IMG/VR virus record: IMGVR_UViG_3300049856_000161
Coordinates: 1 to 26,591 of that record
Source: a virus
Direction: 5' to 3' (one strand)
Length of the DNA: 26,591 nt
This document shows, piece by piece, positions 16,456 through 23,978 of the stretch; positions within the stretch are counted from its first letter, which is position 1, and each line of letters starts with the position of its first letter. Under the pieces are notes generated by a model. That model was not told where the DNA came from and ran no database searches. It saw only the letters and a program-made list of their open reading frames with translations. Made by a program: the position numbers and the translations under genes.

Positions 16456-17142
16456 TCAAACTCCGTGGGTCGGTTTGGGGGTGGTGGTCGAATTCATCAA
16501 GGCGGCAAGAGCATCTGCAATAAACGGATTTTTCAAGGCCGCATCAATATGCGATGGCAAACTGCCAGCCGGTAGGTTCTGAATGGCGTCCAGCACCGGC
16601 ACCACGGCATTAGCTGCCTCACTGACGGTGTGCTTGGCATTGTCCGCCAACTTCTGGTCGTTGGTGGCAGTCACGTGCCATGCAACATTCGCCACGGCCT
16701 CAATAAGTGCTCTCGCGGGGCCTCCAACGCCAGGGACCAGCGGCAACAGGATCTTAGCTGCCCACAAAGCAACGCCACCAGCCGCCGCCAACCCACCAAG
16801 CAGAGCATAACCCCAGGTTTTTGGCTCAGGTGGCGCCAAAAAGGCATAGCCAGGAGGATCTGCAATGATCTGTGCCGGGGTCATCTTCGGAATCGGCCAC
16901 TCGACATGCGGAACGCCAGCGGCAGGGGCAAGATACTTCGCGGTGCCAGCGACGATCGCCAGCGCCTTGGCGGCTTCGGCACGCACGTTCACACCCAGCA
17001 ATGGATCGTTGGTGATCGGCGCCAATACCTGGGCAGCGGCCTGAAGGCCCGCGTCGGCATTGGCGGCCGCCTGAGCGCGATCGTCGCGATCCTGACAGCC
17101 GGCAAGCACCAAGATGGCGAGAATGGCGAGTATGAAGCGCAT
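16456..17142 (-). CDS. Phage lipoprotein with a second, internal membrane segment, 228 aa
   Basis: The N-terminus MRFILAILAILVLAGCQDRD is a clear type II signal peptide: charged start, hydrophobic core, and lipobox LAGC with the lipidated cysteine at residue 16. Gln at +2 fits outer-membrane sorting in Gram-negative hosts. Residues 17-70 are Ala-rich and helical. A Pro-rich linker (75-108) precedes a second hydrophobic segment at about 110-130 (WGYALLGGLAAAGGVALWAA), then an Ala-rich, mostly helical tail. The start overlaps the stop of the membrane protein upstream (TGATG). An outer-membrane lipid anchor plus an inner-membrane span recalls unimolecular spanins such as T1 gp11, although the tail here is much longer. 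A superinfection-exclusion lipoprotein is an alternative. Confidence 0.8.
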   Translation of the reverse strand: MRFILAILAILVLAGCQDRDDRAQAAANADAGLQAAAQVLAPITNDPLLGVNVRAEAAKALAIVAGTAKYLAPAAGVPHVEWPIPKMTPAQIIADPPGYAFLAPPEPKTWGYALLGGLAAAGGVALWAAKILLPLVPGVGGPARALIEAVANVAWHVTATNDQKLADNAKHTVSEAANAVVPVLDAIQNLPAGSLPSHIDAALKNPFIADALAALMNSTTTPKPTHGV

Positions 17143-17465
17143 CAGTTCCTCAAGGCGGGAAGTGGAGTACGACGGTCGGTCGGCGTCTCATCGATCAAAC
17201 ATTTACGGGAGCGCAGGTTGGCGAGGATTTCAATGTTCGTATCCGCCGCACGCCGAGACTGATGACTGACTTCCTCCATCACGCTAACGGTCTTGTCGGT
17301 ATAAGCATCTTGAACAGCATTCAGACGCGCACCAAGACTATTGATCTGTCCGAATAGAAAGCGGAACATGAAGTAGGCGCCAGCTACGATAATGGCAAGC
17401 ATCACCAGAGCTAATCCGCCAGCCTCGTAGAGACTCAGGCCAGCTTTCAAGGCGGGTTCCATCAT
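17142..17465 (-). CDS. Small single-span membrane protein with coiled coil, holin-like, 107 aa
   Basis: The start overlaps the portal stop (ATGA) and its own stop overlaps the lipoprotein start (TGATG), so all three are probably translated together. One strong membrane helix lies at about residues 15-38 (AGGLALVMLAIIVAGAYFMF). It is followed by a polar helix at about 40-85 (INSLGARLNAVQDAYTDKTV) and a basic C-terminus. Size, a single N-terminal span and a charged tail are compatible with some holins and with membrane-anchored phage accessory proteins. No endolysin gene is visible in the window, so the lysis role is uncertain. Confidence 0.75.
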   Translation of the reverse strand: MMEPALKAGLSLYEAGGLALVMLAIIVAGAYFMFRFLFGQINSLGARLNAVQDAYTDKTVSVMEEVSHQSRRAADTNIEILANLRSRKCLIDETPTDRRTPLPALRN

Positions 17466-19879
17466 GATGCTCCTGCTGCCATCCCTGGCTGCTGTTGCGC
17501 GGACTGAACCGCTGGCTGACCGGATTGCGCAGGCGCGTCGCCGCCTTGAAGTGCTGAAGCGATCGTCTGCGCCATCATCACAATAGCCTGTGCCGCCTGT
17601 GGATTCAGTGCCCCCGGTGACTTTTGAATCGCTGATTGAAGTTGGACAACCATCGCATTGGGATCAGTGCTAAACATTTCGTCCAGCTCGTCAGCATCGG
17701 CGTCCATCCAGCCGGCGACCTGATGCAAAAACGGCTTGGGATTGAAACGTATTCCAGCGGCCATGCACACCTGTGCTGCCTCGCCCATTGCACTGAAGAC
17801 CTTCAGGAGTGCCGCAGCACGCTGCTGCTTCTCCTGCGGGCTGTTCAGTGACACCTTCACCTCACAGCGCAGACGACGGAACAACGCTTCGTGCGTCATC
17901 GGCTCGGGGAAGCCACATGCCTTGGTCGACAGCTCAGCGAACTTTTGCTTCACCGCTTCGTCATTGGCGAGCTGCGCCGCTTGAATTGCAGCCGAATCAC
18001 CACTGGACGCCGCTGCTGCCACCTGGGGCGCCATCTGCTGACCAACGGCAATCTGCGCGTCCTTGGTCAACTGATCCGTCATCCGCTTGGCTTCGGCGTC
18101 ATCGTACATCGTCGGCCACACTGCTTTGCTGCCACAGGTATCCATTACCTGATCGCGGCCTTCCTCTTGAGCGAGGATTTCAGCAACCACCGTATAGAAC
18201 CGCACCAGCGATCTGCGAATGCGCTTCTGACGGAAATTTGACGACACCTGCAAGCCCTGCATCGCGCTGTCGTTCTCGGCAGCGAACTTCGATTCGCCAA
18301 CCGCACCATTGAACGACGGAGGCTGCGATGCCATGCGCTGAAACGCCTGTTCATCACTGTGTGTCTCGCACCACTGCTCAGAATAGGGCGCAGCAAACCA
18401 CTCGACCACTTCTTTGACGGTCTTCGCGCCGCCCAGGTTGATGCCCTTCAACTGAAGCGGCTTGATGTCCTCAAGTTTTATGGCCTCCTGCTGATCGAAT
18501 GCGTTGTTGTAGATGCCACGTGGCATCGCACCAAAACGCAGATTCTCGTCATCAGTCCACTTCCGGTTCATCCGGTCCTGGATGTCCTTCACCAGCTCGA
18601 CATCACTGATGCCGTAGACCGAACCGAACACCCGGTTGAGTACATTCAGAATAAACGGGTAGAATTGCTGCGGCGTGCGCTTCGGCACCCACTCAAGAGC
18701 GGGATAATCAATGCCATCAACCAGGATCGATACGCGACGATCGCGTTTCGACCACACTTCGCGCACCAACAACATATCTTCGTTGCCGGTCTTGCCCTTT
18801 GACGACTGATAATTCTCGTCGCCGGCATTGACCTTCTGCGGTTTGCCCTGGCGGCGCAGATCACTGCCCTTCACCGCACCATTCACGTCGTAACAGGTCG
18901 CCTGATCAAGGTCATCAGGGTGAATTCCCGTCCAAGTCGCTTCACCGACGGCATCCGGTGACGGGCGGTAGGGAAACTGTTCGCGCACTTCCTCACGGGT
19001 TTTCATCACATCGTGTGACATCCACCGAGCAGAATAAACCGTCTCAAGGCTGCGGATATTCCCATCGAAACGGAACGAATCGATGGCGATGTTTTCCACC
19101 GACAAGCCGAACCAATAGTCCAGCTCAGTCGATTCGCCAAGCTCTTGCGTCAGGTTCTGAAGATCCTGGAACTCGGCGTCTTTCTGATTGAATTCGCCAC
19201 GGGCGAAACGATCGCGCAGCGCATCATAACGAGCATAATCATCCTGCTTGTCGTTCTCGCGACCGCTGGCGATTGAGTCAGTGAAGAACTCGCGCTGGTA
19301 GGTGACTTTGAGAATCGCCAGGGGCGCAGACGTGGCATCCTGGATCCAGGCTTCGCAGGTGTCTTGCCAGCCGATTTCCTCAAGCCGTGCTCCAGCGAGG
19401 ATTTCATGCGTGCGAGCATACCGGCGAAGCGTCGGATCAGGACCAATCGATTGATTGGGCGAATCGTCTTCTACCTGAGCCTTGGGCTTCCAGCGACACG
19501 ACTGCTCATCAGGCGACGACATCGCCACCGATTGCAGACCAGCCTTGTAGGCCAGCGCCACGTTGACCCTGCGGTCATCCTTGCGGCGCTTCAGCTCCTT
19601 GGGGGTCTTGCCGCGCCACGGATCACGGGGATCAGAACGGGCAGGAAACAGCGCCTTCTGCGCCTCAGATGCGGCCTTGACCGCTGCGTCGAAGTCAGGG
19701 ACGCGATTGGTATCGGTCCACCACTTCTTGGTGCGCTTCTTGACGCTCTCAGGTACCTTCGGGCGCGGTGGCTTCGGCGTCTTGCCATCACCGGAACCCG
19801 TCAGCATGGACTTCGCCTCATCGACGTTTGCCGCCGTTGGGACGCTCTTGATCGACTTCGAACTAGGAGGCTTGGTCAT
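17462..19879 (-). CDS. Portal protein, 805 aa
   Basis: Length, position between terminase and scaffold, and composition match a large podovirus portal. The first 110 residues are basic and Lys/Arg/Pro-rich (VPESVKKRTKKWWTDTNRVP). They are followed by mixed alpha/beta segments (WQDTCEAWIQDATSAPLAILK at about 170-190; FGLSVENIAIDSFRFDGNIR). A central part contains VYGISDVELVKDIQDRMNRK near residue 420, a pattern often seen in portals that precedes the long helices of the stem. The C-terminus is Gln/Ala-rich with helices (AQAIVMMAQTIASALQGG). The portal forms the dodecameric DNA channel, is the docking site of the terminase motor, and binds the neck adaptor. The ribosome site is weak. There is no copy of the 19-bp motif directly upstream, so it probably shares the transcript of the 285-residue gene. 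Confidence 0.88.
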   Translation of the reverse strand: MTKPPSSKSIKSVPTAANVDEAKSMLTGSGDGKTPKPPRPKVPESVKKRTKKWWTDTNRVPDFDAAVKAASEAQKALFPARSDPRDPWRGKTPKELKRRKDDRRVNVALAYKAGLQSVAMSSPDEQSCRWKPKAQVEDDSPNQSIGPDPTLRRYARTHEILAGARLEEIGWQDTCEAWIQDATSAPLAILKVTYQREFFTDSIASGRENDKQDDYARYDALRDRFARGEFNQKDAEFQDLQNLTQELGESTELDYWFGLSVENIAIDSFRFDGNIRSLETVYSARWMSHDVMKTREEVREQFPYRPSPDAVGEATWTGIHPDDLDQATCYDVNGAVKGSDLRRQGKPQKVNAGDENYQSSKGKTGNEDMLLVREVWSKRDRRVSILVDGIDYPALEWVPKRTPQQFYPFILNVLNRVFGSVYGISDVELVKDIQDRMNRKWTDDENLRFGAMPRGIYNNAFDQQEAIKLEDIKPLQLKGINLGGAKTVKEVVEWFAAPYSEQWCETHSDEQAFQRMASQPPSFNGAVGESKFAAENDSAMQGLQVSSNFRQKRIRRSLVRFYTVVAEILAQEEGRDQVMDTCGSKAVWPTMYDDAEAKRMTDQLTKDAQIAVGQQMAPQVAAAASSGDSAAIQAAQLANDEAVKQKFAELSTKACGFPEPMTHEALFRRLRCEVKVSLNSPQEKQQRAAALLKVFSAMGEAAQVCMAAGIRFNPKPFLHQVAGWMDADADELDEMFSTDPNAMVVQLQSAIQKSPGALNPQAAQAIVMMAQTIASALQGGDAPAQSGQPAVQSAQQQPGMAAGAS

Positions 19880-19959
19880 GTGTCAAAGTCCGGCCCGCCA
19901 TCATCACCGCCAAGGAATGACCAACCCCATTTCGGCGATGATGACGGACTCAGACAGGC

Positions 19960-20817
19960 TTAGGTCAGCGGCTCAAGCAACGCGTCCGTCGCGCTGGTAG
20001 AACCACCAGCACTGAGAATCCACATGATCGTACGAGCACGAATCTGCGTCGACTCGAACGGATGCGCAGCGTCAGCCAGGATCTGCACCGGCTTGACGAA
20101 GTGCAGTTCCATGCGAGAGCCAGCAGGAGCGCGCGAAGCCGCAACCAGGGTCACGCGAGCCAGACCAGCGTTGGTCACGACCGTGTAATCCGTGGTGTAG
20201 GCCGGCACCGGGTACACCGAACCAGTGATGGCCGCGCCAGCGTTGGCGCCAGTCCACGCCTGTTCAGTCGACAAACGAGTCGAGCTGGTGACTTCGCGCA
20301 CGGTCTGCGCTTCACCGTTGATGATGATGATCGCGCCTTCGTAAAACTCAGTGTCAAACGCGGTACCAGCGCCGGTCACGTCCGCAGAGCCAACGGTGGT
20401 AGTCGCAGTGCCGGTCTTGGTCGGGCGGTCCTGACGGAAGATCAGCAGGATCCAATTGTAATTCGACACCGCCACGAACGGCAGGATCGAATCATAATTG
20501 ACTGACGCGCCGTCACCAGTGAAACGCTGAGCCAACGGAGTGAAACCAGGAGTCGAGGACGGGTAGCCAGCGCCACCAGAAAGGCCGACGCTCATGTCGG
20601 GGTTGCCCAGGTCAGTGCCCCAGACGCTGATGGTGCCGTTCAAAGCGCCAGAGGCACCGTCACGGTCACGAAGGACGTTGAGCATGCACGGACGACCGGC
20701 TGACAGTCGTTCGTTGCCGAGCTGGGCGCCGCCCATATTGGCAAGTCCGGTCAGTACCGGACGCGAGGGAAGGGCAACGCCGGCATATTTGCGAGCGATC
20801 TTGACGACGGATGGCAT
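19960..20817 (-). CDS. Beta-rich structural protein, possible capsid decoration or head fibre, 285 aa
   Basis: The ATG at 20817 has a GGAG ribosome site eight bases upstream. Residues about 133-190 carry GTATTTVGSADVTGAGTAF, then EGAIIIINGEAQTVREVTS and an ending like STEQAWTGANAGA. This is a beta-sandwich pattern (GTxTVxxGSxxVTGxGTxF) that recurs in phage tail and head surface proteins. The rest is rich in Gly, Ser, Thr and Val, with no membrane span. It lies between TerL and portal rather than next to the coat gene. Copy A of the 19-bp motif, 77 bp upstream, suggests a separate, perhaps strong, late transcript, as expected for an abundant decoration protein. Decoration or head fibre is inference. 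Confidence 0.8.
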   Translation of the reverse strand: MPSVVKIARKYAGVALPSRPVLTGLANMGGAQLGNERLSAGRPCMLNVLRDRDGASGALNGTISVWGTDLGNPDMSVGLSGGAGYPSSTPGFTPLAQRFTGDGASVNYDSILPFVAVSNYNWILLIFRQDRPTKTGTATTTVGSADVTGAGTAFDTEFYEGAIIIINGEAQTVREVTSSTRLSTEQAWTGANAGAAITGSVYPVPAYTTDYTVVTNAGLARVTLVAASRAPAGSRMELHFVKPVQILADAAHPFESTQIRARTIMWILSAGGSTSATDALLEPLT

Positions 20818-20894
20818 GGGAAATCTCCAGTCTGTGTGATGCCCGAGTAATCCGGGCGAGGTGCCCTGACTTTCGTAGCAGGAAAAGCCATCAG

Positions 20895-20913
20895 CAAATC
20901 AGCACTAGGGTAC
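20895..20913 (-). promoter_or_regulatory. 19-bp late-gene motif, copy A (upstream of 285-aa protein)
   Basis: On the minus strand this reads GTACCCTAGTGCTGATTTG. It differs from copy B at one position. The TAG stop codon of the 47-residue zinc-ribbon gene lies inside the motif. A small hairpin (GCCCG/CGGGC, 20841-20857) follows in the leader of the 285-residue gene. Confidence 0.7.
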
Positions 20914-21048
20914 ACTGCGGGGATCAACCCCTTCAGGGGTCAAATCGACGTTCGGCGACCCACAGCACGAACACCGTGGCGCCGCCATCGTCTGAACCAA
21001 CCAGTCTGCGGTCAGCCCCTGGCAGTGACGACAGCGCCACCACCTCAC
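20905..21048 (-). CDS. Tiny zinc-ribbon protein, 47 aa
   Basis: A GTG start overlaps the TerL stop (GTGA), continuing the overlap chain of TerS, the 93-residue gene and TerL. The product has Cys6-x-x-Cys9 and Cys26-x-x-Cys29-Gly, spaced as in a zinc ribbon, with Trp and basic residues at the N-terminus (MRWWRCRHCQGL). Short zinc-finger proteins of this size occur in phages; the Mu translational activator Com is an example of the scale and zinc layout, but I see no specific similarity. It could bind RNA or DNA near packaging or late-gene control. Coupling and the intact Cys pairs make a real gene likely. A non-coding gap is the alternative. Confidence 0.65.
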   Translation of the reverse strand: MRWWRCRHCQGLTADWLVQTMAAPRCSCCGSPNVDLTPEGVDPRSVP

Positions 21049-22490
21049 CGGGCGAACCTCAAGTCTTGCTCATCAATGTCGCCACGCTGCACCGCACGGA
21101 ATGCCTCGACCCTCTGCTTGTAGTGCGCCTGCTCGGCAACCTGATCATAGGTCTTCAACTGCTCGGGATCAGTCGGCACCTGTGGCCCAGGCTTACCAGT
21201 AGCGATCGACTGCAAATCCATCGCACCAAGAGCCGGCGCATCAATGCGATCTTTGTAGCGTCCCTCTGGGAATGACGCCCAATCTGAACACATATCATCC
21301 AGCCACGGAGCGAATTCAGGCACGCAGAGCACGCCCATATTCAGCAACGCTTCAAGCGCACCAGCGCGGAAAACCTTGTCGCCCGTGCCTTGAATGCTGA
21401 TGTCGCCCATCCAAAACAATGGCTCACCAAGGAGCTGACAAGTCTGCTGCATCACCGTGCGGAACGTGTAATGAAGCCCGATCTTCTCACCTTTGCACTG
21501 CTGCGAATTGAACAACTTCCGCACCGTCAGCAACTGACGCGCAACCTTGTCCTGTGAAATCTGCGCAGCCCATTGGTAAAGGATATGAACGCGGTGCAAA
21601 GAATCCTTCGCCATCACCGTGATGCACGACAAGTCAGGATCATCCTGCGCGCGCTCTTTCTCTTTCTGTGCAAGATCGATATAGATGTTCGGTCGTAGCC
21701 CATACTTTGCGACGATTTCCGGCGCAGTCAGCGGGATTCTCACCAGCTTATCGGGCTGGAGCATTCCGCCCTTCTGCTGGCCGGTCCAGTCGCCATCAAT
21801 CCACGCCTTCACCAGCCACGACGGACCAGAACCCTTCAAACGGTTGAGGTATCCCGGATCCGAGTCCATCAGGATCTTGTTGTCTTGGATGCGTGACGGA
21901 ATGAAGACGATCCATTCACCCGTGCGCGGATCCTTGTGCGCGCGTCCTGGTTCAGCCGGCGACACATAGCGTTTCTTCAGCCAGTCATGGCCTGGGCCGC
22001 CTGGATTCCCTGTAAGGCGGATCCTGCACGGCACACCGTGAGCAGAACGCAGACAGCCACGCAACTTGTCGATTGGTGCTGGTGACGCCCAATTGCCGGC
22101 CTCATCGAAGCCCATCCAGGTGTAAGCGTGGCCCTGGTAAGAATCAGCGTCAGCGTCTCGTTCCAAGTAACGCATGCGCAGCGTCGCACCATTGGGAAAG
22201 ATCCACTCCTTTGCCTGCTCTTTGAAGACCGCACCGAGCGGTGCGAAGATCTCCCGCGACCGTTTTATCAGGTCATCCAGCTCGGGCATCGTGCGCCGGA
22301 AGATAATTCCGCGAGCATGTGCGGAGTGTGCAGCAGCATGGCCAAGCCAATCGCCCAGCATGAAGTCAGACTTCCCGCCACCACGAGCGCCACCAAAGAA
22401 CAGCTCCGGCACTGGGCAAGTGATCGCTCGCGTCTGCGGTCCTGACTGTGGTTGCCAGACCGTTTGTCGATTGTCGGCACTGGGGATCAC
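21045..22490 (-). CDS. terL: Terminase large subunit (packaging ATPase-nuclease), 481 aa
   Basis: The start is GTG at 22490, overlapping the upstream stop (GTGA). The ATPase domain has Walker A GGARGGGKS at residues 33-41. It is followed by FRRTMPELDDLIKRS with the arginine-containing loop, and a Walker B segment YTWMGFDEA at 123-131 with Asp129 and Glu130. A coupling-type segment (LTGNPGGPGHDWLKKRY, around 160-175) follows. The C-terminal nuclease half begins near IYIDLAQ (about 270), with a first acidic residue, and ends with KDRIDAPALGAMDL, where the closing aspartates are expected. The length is usual for TerL. It cuts concatemeric DNA and pumps it through the portal. Neighbours on both sides overlap it, so packaging proteins are probably made together. 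Confidence 0.95.
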   Translation of the reverse strand: MIPSADNRQTVWQPQSGPQTRAITCPVPELFFGGARGGGKSDFMLGDWLGHAAAHSAHARGIIFRRTMPELDDLIKRSREIFAPLGAVFKEQAKEWIFPNGATLRMRYLERDADADSYQGHAYTWMGFDEAGNWASPAPIDKLRGCLRSAHGVPCRIRLTGNPGGPGHDWLKKRYVSPAEPGRAHKDPRTGEWIVFIPSRIQDNKILMDSDPGYLNRLKGSGPSWLVKAWIDGDWTGQQKGGMLQPDKLVRIPLTAPEIVAKYGLRPNIYIDLAQKEKERAQDDPDLSCITVMAKDSLHRVHILYQWAAQISQDKVARQLLTVRKLFNSQQCKGEKIGLHYTFRTVMQQTCQLLGEPLFWMGDISIQGTGDKVFRAGALEALLNMGVLCVPEFAPWLDDMCSDWASFPEGRYKDRIDAPALGAMDLQSIATGKPGPQVPTDPEQLKTYDQVAEQAHYKQRVEAFRAVQRGDIDEQDLRFAR

Positions 22491-22768
22491 TTGGGCCAGT
22501 CGGGAAACACCAGACGATCGGAGCCTTCGAACTTCTCCCCGACGACCGCACCAAGATCCTGCAACGCTTCCGCCGAACGCTGCAACAGCACCATGCGACA
22601 GTGTGCGTTGCCAGCGTCATGCGGAGTCGGGAAACGCACGCCGATATGCAGGCCGCTGTGCAGGTAAATACTGGCGCAATCGTCCAGGTGAAGAGCAGCC
22701 ATCGGCACGTGGCCGAATGTCAGCGGAACAGCAGCACTACCAGGGAAAGAAGAAGCAGATCTAGTCAT
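22487..22768 (-). CDS. Unknown small protein encoded between TerS and TerL, 93 aa
   Basis: The ATG at 22768 overlaps the TerS stop (ATGA) and its stop overlaps the TerL GTG, so the gene is tightly held in the packaging operon. The sequence is mixed, with several His and Cys residues (LDDCASIYLHSGLHIGVRFP; DAGNAHCRMVLLQRSAEALQ) and a helical end before SDRLVFPDWPK. No membrane span, signal peptide or known motif is seen. The exact overlap on both sides argues that it is a real gene rather than a gap. A terminase accessory or packaging regulator is a guess from position. Confidence 0.75.
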   Translation of the reverse strand: MTRSASSFPGSAAVPLTFGHVPMAALHLDDCASIYLHSGLHIGVRFPTPHDAGNAHCRMVLLQRSAEALQDLGAVVGEKFEGSDRLVFPDWPK

Positions 22769-23370
22769 TTATTCCCCTTTGGTTTTGGCGCTGATGAAGC
22801 ATCGCCCTGTGCTTCCCATTCCTCGACTGTCTTGCACGGCTCAGGCAGACGCGCGACGAACAGGTGGGCATGGACATGCTTTTCGGCTTCCTTCGGCACT
22901 AGAAGCTCAGCCTGTAGCTTGATGAAAGCTACCACCGCAGAACGGTCCCGGCGCCTCAAATCGTTGCCGTCACGATCACGCATGACGATCGATCCGCCGC
23001 CTTCGCCTTTTCCGATCATTGGCGCCGTACCGATCACTAGATCATCGCAGGCCGCAGCTTCTGCCCGTAGCTCACTGACCAGACGATGACGCGCTTGCTC
23101 GGCAGTCTCGGCAGACGCCTCCTGTAGGTGCGCCTGTGCAGTCGCAACAACACCCTTCAGGTATCCAGGCGTCCAGCCCTTGGCCATTGCGTAACTTTTG
23201 AGCGCATCTTCTGCTAACTCCCGTGCAGGGGCTTGGCCTATCCACGTCAGAAGGTCTAGCGCATCTCGTTGCACTAACAGACGATACGTCATCGCTCCAT
23301 GAAATGAGCCACGCTCGGCCAGTGTATGGCGATTCTTCCTTGGATGCTTCGGATCGATCGGATCAGTCAC
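22765..23370 (-). CDS. Terminase small subunit candidate, 201 aa
   Basis: The start is GTG at 23370, supported by AGGAG seven bases upstream. The N-terminus is basic and polar (DPKHPRKNRHTLAERG), with a helical region at about 30-110 (ALDLLTWIGQAPARELAEDA; TAEQARHRLVSELRAEAAAC). The middle has a Gly-rich turn (APMIGKGEGGGSIVMRDRDG), and the C-terminus is Pro/Ala/Lys-rich. Position as first gene of the packaging operon, size and a helical core fit a small terminase subunit, which binds the packaging start site and regulates TerL. I see no certain helix-turn-helix signature, so the call is mainly contextual. The intergenic control region lies directly upstream. Confidence 0.7.
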   Translation of the reverse strand: MTDPIDPKHPRKNRHTLAERGSFHGAMTYRLLVQRDALDLLTWIGQAPARELAEDALKSYAMAKGWTPGYLKGVVATAQAHLQEASAETAEQARHRLVSELRAEAAACDDLVIGTAPMIGKGEGGGSIVMRDRDGNDLRRRDRSAVVAFIKLQAELLVPKEAEKHVHAHLFVARLPEPCKTVEEWEAQGDASSAPKPKGNK

Positions 23371-23787
23371 GCGTCAGCTCCTGGTCTTGGACGATGCGTG
23401 AGGGTTCTATATCTCTCCCGTGGGGCCTGAAAATCGAAAAGGGCGTGCGCGCCGGAGTCTTACCGCCGTACACGGGGAAGACCGGCGAATCTCGCGACCA
23501 GCTCACGCACACCAGTGGCCGCGCGTCGACTCTGCGATCCCCGGCCACCAGACTCCGACCGTCCGCTCCGGGAGTCGCCGGCCTGTCTCGCGGACGGCGG
23601 CGGGACACCTGCGCGCACGCGCTTTCAATCTCTCCTCTGATCCGCAGGGATTTTATCGATCTTTCATCATTTCCGATCGATGATCAGCGATGCCTAGCAA
23701 TCGCACTCCGATTCAGTGGTCTTCCCCTTCGTTCACCGCCTACTGGTCAGCGTTTACACCGTGAAAACGGCAAAGCACTTTCAAGTC

Positions 23788-23816
23788 ATCAACGTATCGC
23801 GATGGATCGATATAGT
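23788..23816 (+). promoter_or_regulatory. Weak candidate rightward promoter
   Basis: A good -10-like TATAGT (23811-23816) has a poor -35 (ATCAAC, 23788-23793) at 17-bp spacing. The perfect palindrome at 23831-23844 would fall just after the start site, where a repressor could act. The weak -35 makes this tentative. Confidence 0.35.
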
Positions 23817-23830
23817 CACTTTTCCCTCAC

Positions 23831-23844
23831 GTTACACGTGTAAC
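23831..23844. promoter_or_regulatory. Perfect 14-bp palindrome, operator-like
   Basis: GTTACACGTGTAAC is its own reverse complement. It lies in the control region just downstream of a candidate -10 (TATAGT) and is a plausible operator half of the switch between early and late transcription. Confidence 0.6.
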
Positions 23845-23852
23845 TGAACCTT

Positions 23853-23884
23853 CCACAAGCCCAGGTCTACCTGCCTCCTTGTGG
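23853..23884. promoter_or_regulatory. Nested inverted repeat CCACAAG/CTTGTGG
   Basis: CCACAAG (23853-23859) and CTTGTGG (23878-23884) enclose CAGGT/ACCTG (23862-23873). The outer arms share CCACAA/TTGTGG with the dyad at 15688-15721, but the spacing differs, so a common ligand is only a possibility. Confidence 0.5.
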
Positions 23885-23937
23885 CCACACTCCTACATGT
23901 GGTACGGATCAGACTGCGCCCAGGTAGCGGCATCGTT

Positions 23938-23957
23938 CCATCACGATGGAGTGATGG
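23938..23957. promoter_or_regulatory. 7-bp perfect inverted repeat CCATCAC/GTGATGG
   Basis: The arms lie at 23938-23944 and 23951-23957 around six bases. The repeat overlaps the next dyad (23954-23978) by four bases, so the two could be alternative structures or adjacent protein sites. Confidence 0.5.
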
Positions 23958-23978
23958 ATAGTGTGATACACTGTCCAT
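23954..23978. promoter_or_regulatory. 25-bp imperfect palindrome overlapping candidate early promoter
   Basis: ATGGATAGTGT (23954-23964) and ACACTGTCCAT (23968-23978) form 11-base inverted arms with one mismatch around GAT. The right end touches the -35 of the candidate early promoter, so bound protein could repress or activate it. Confidence 0.65.

Noticed and set aside
19893-19950. Inverted repeat (CATCATCGCC / GGCGGTGATGATGG) between the 285-residue gene and portal
   Set aside because: The arms need a bulge, the loop is long and no U-run follows, so I do not call it a terminator.
23363-23608. 81-codon minus-strand ORF ahead of the small terminase candidate
   Set aside because: It has a GTG start without a good ribosome site, an Arg/Pro-rich composition typical of a GC-rich shadow frame, and no recognisable motif.
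23223-23843. 206-codon plus-strand ORF across the terS start and control region
   Set aside because: It overlaps terS antisense and runs through the dyad cluster. The composition is low-complexity Ser/Arg-rich, with no ribosome site or motif.
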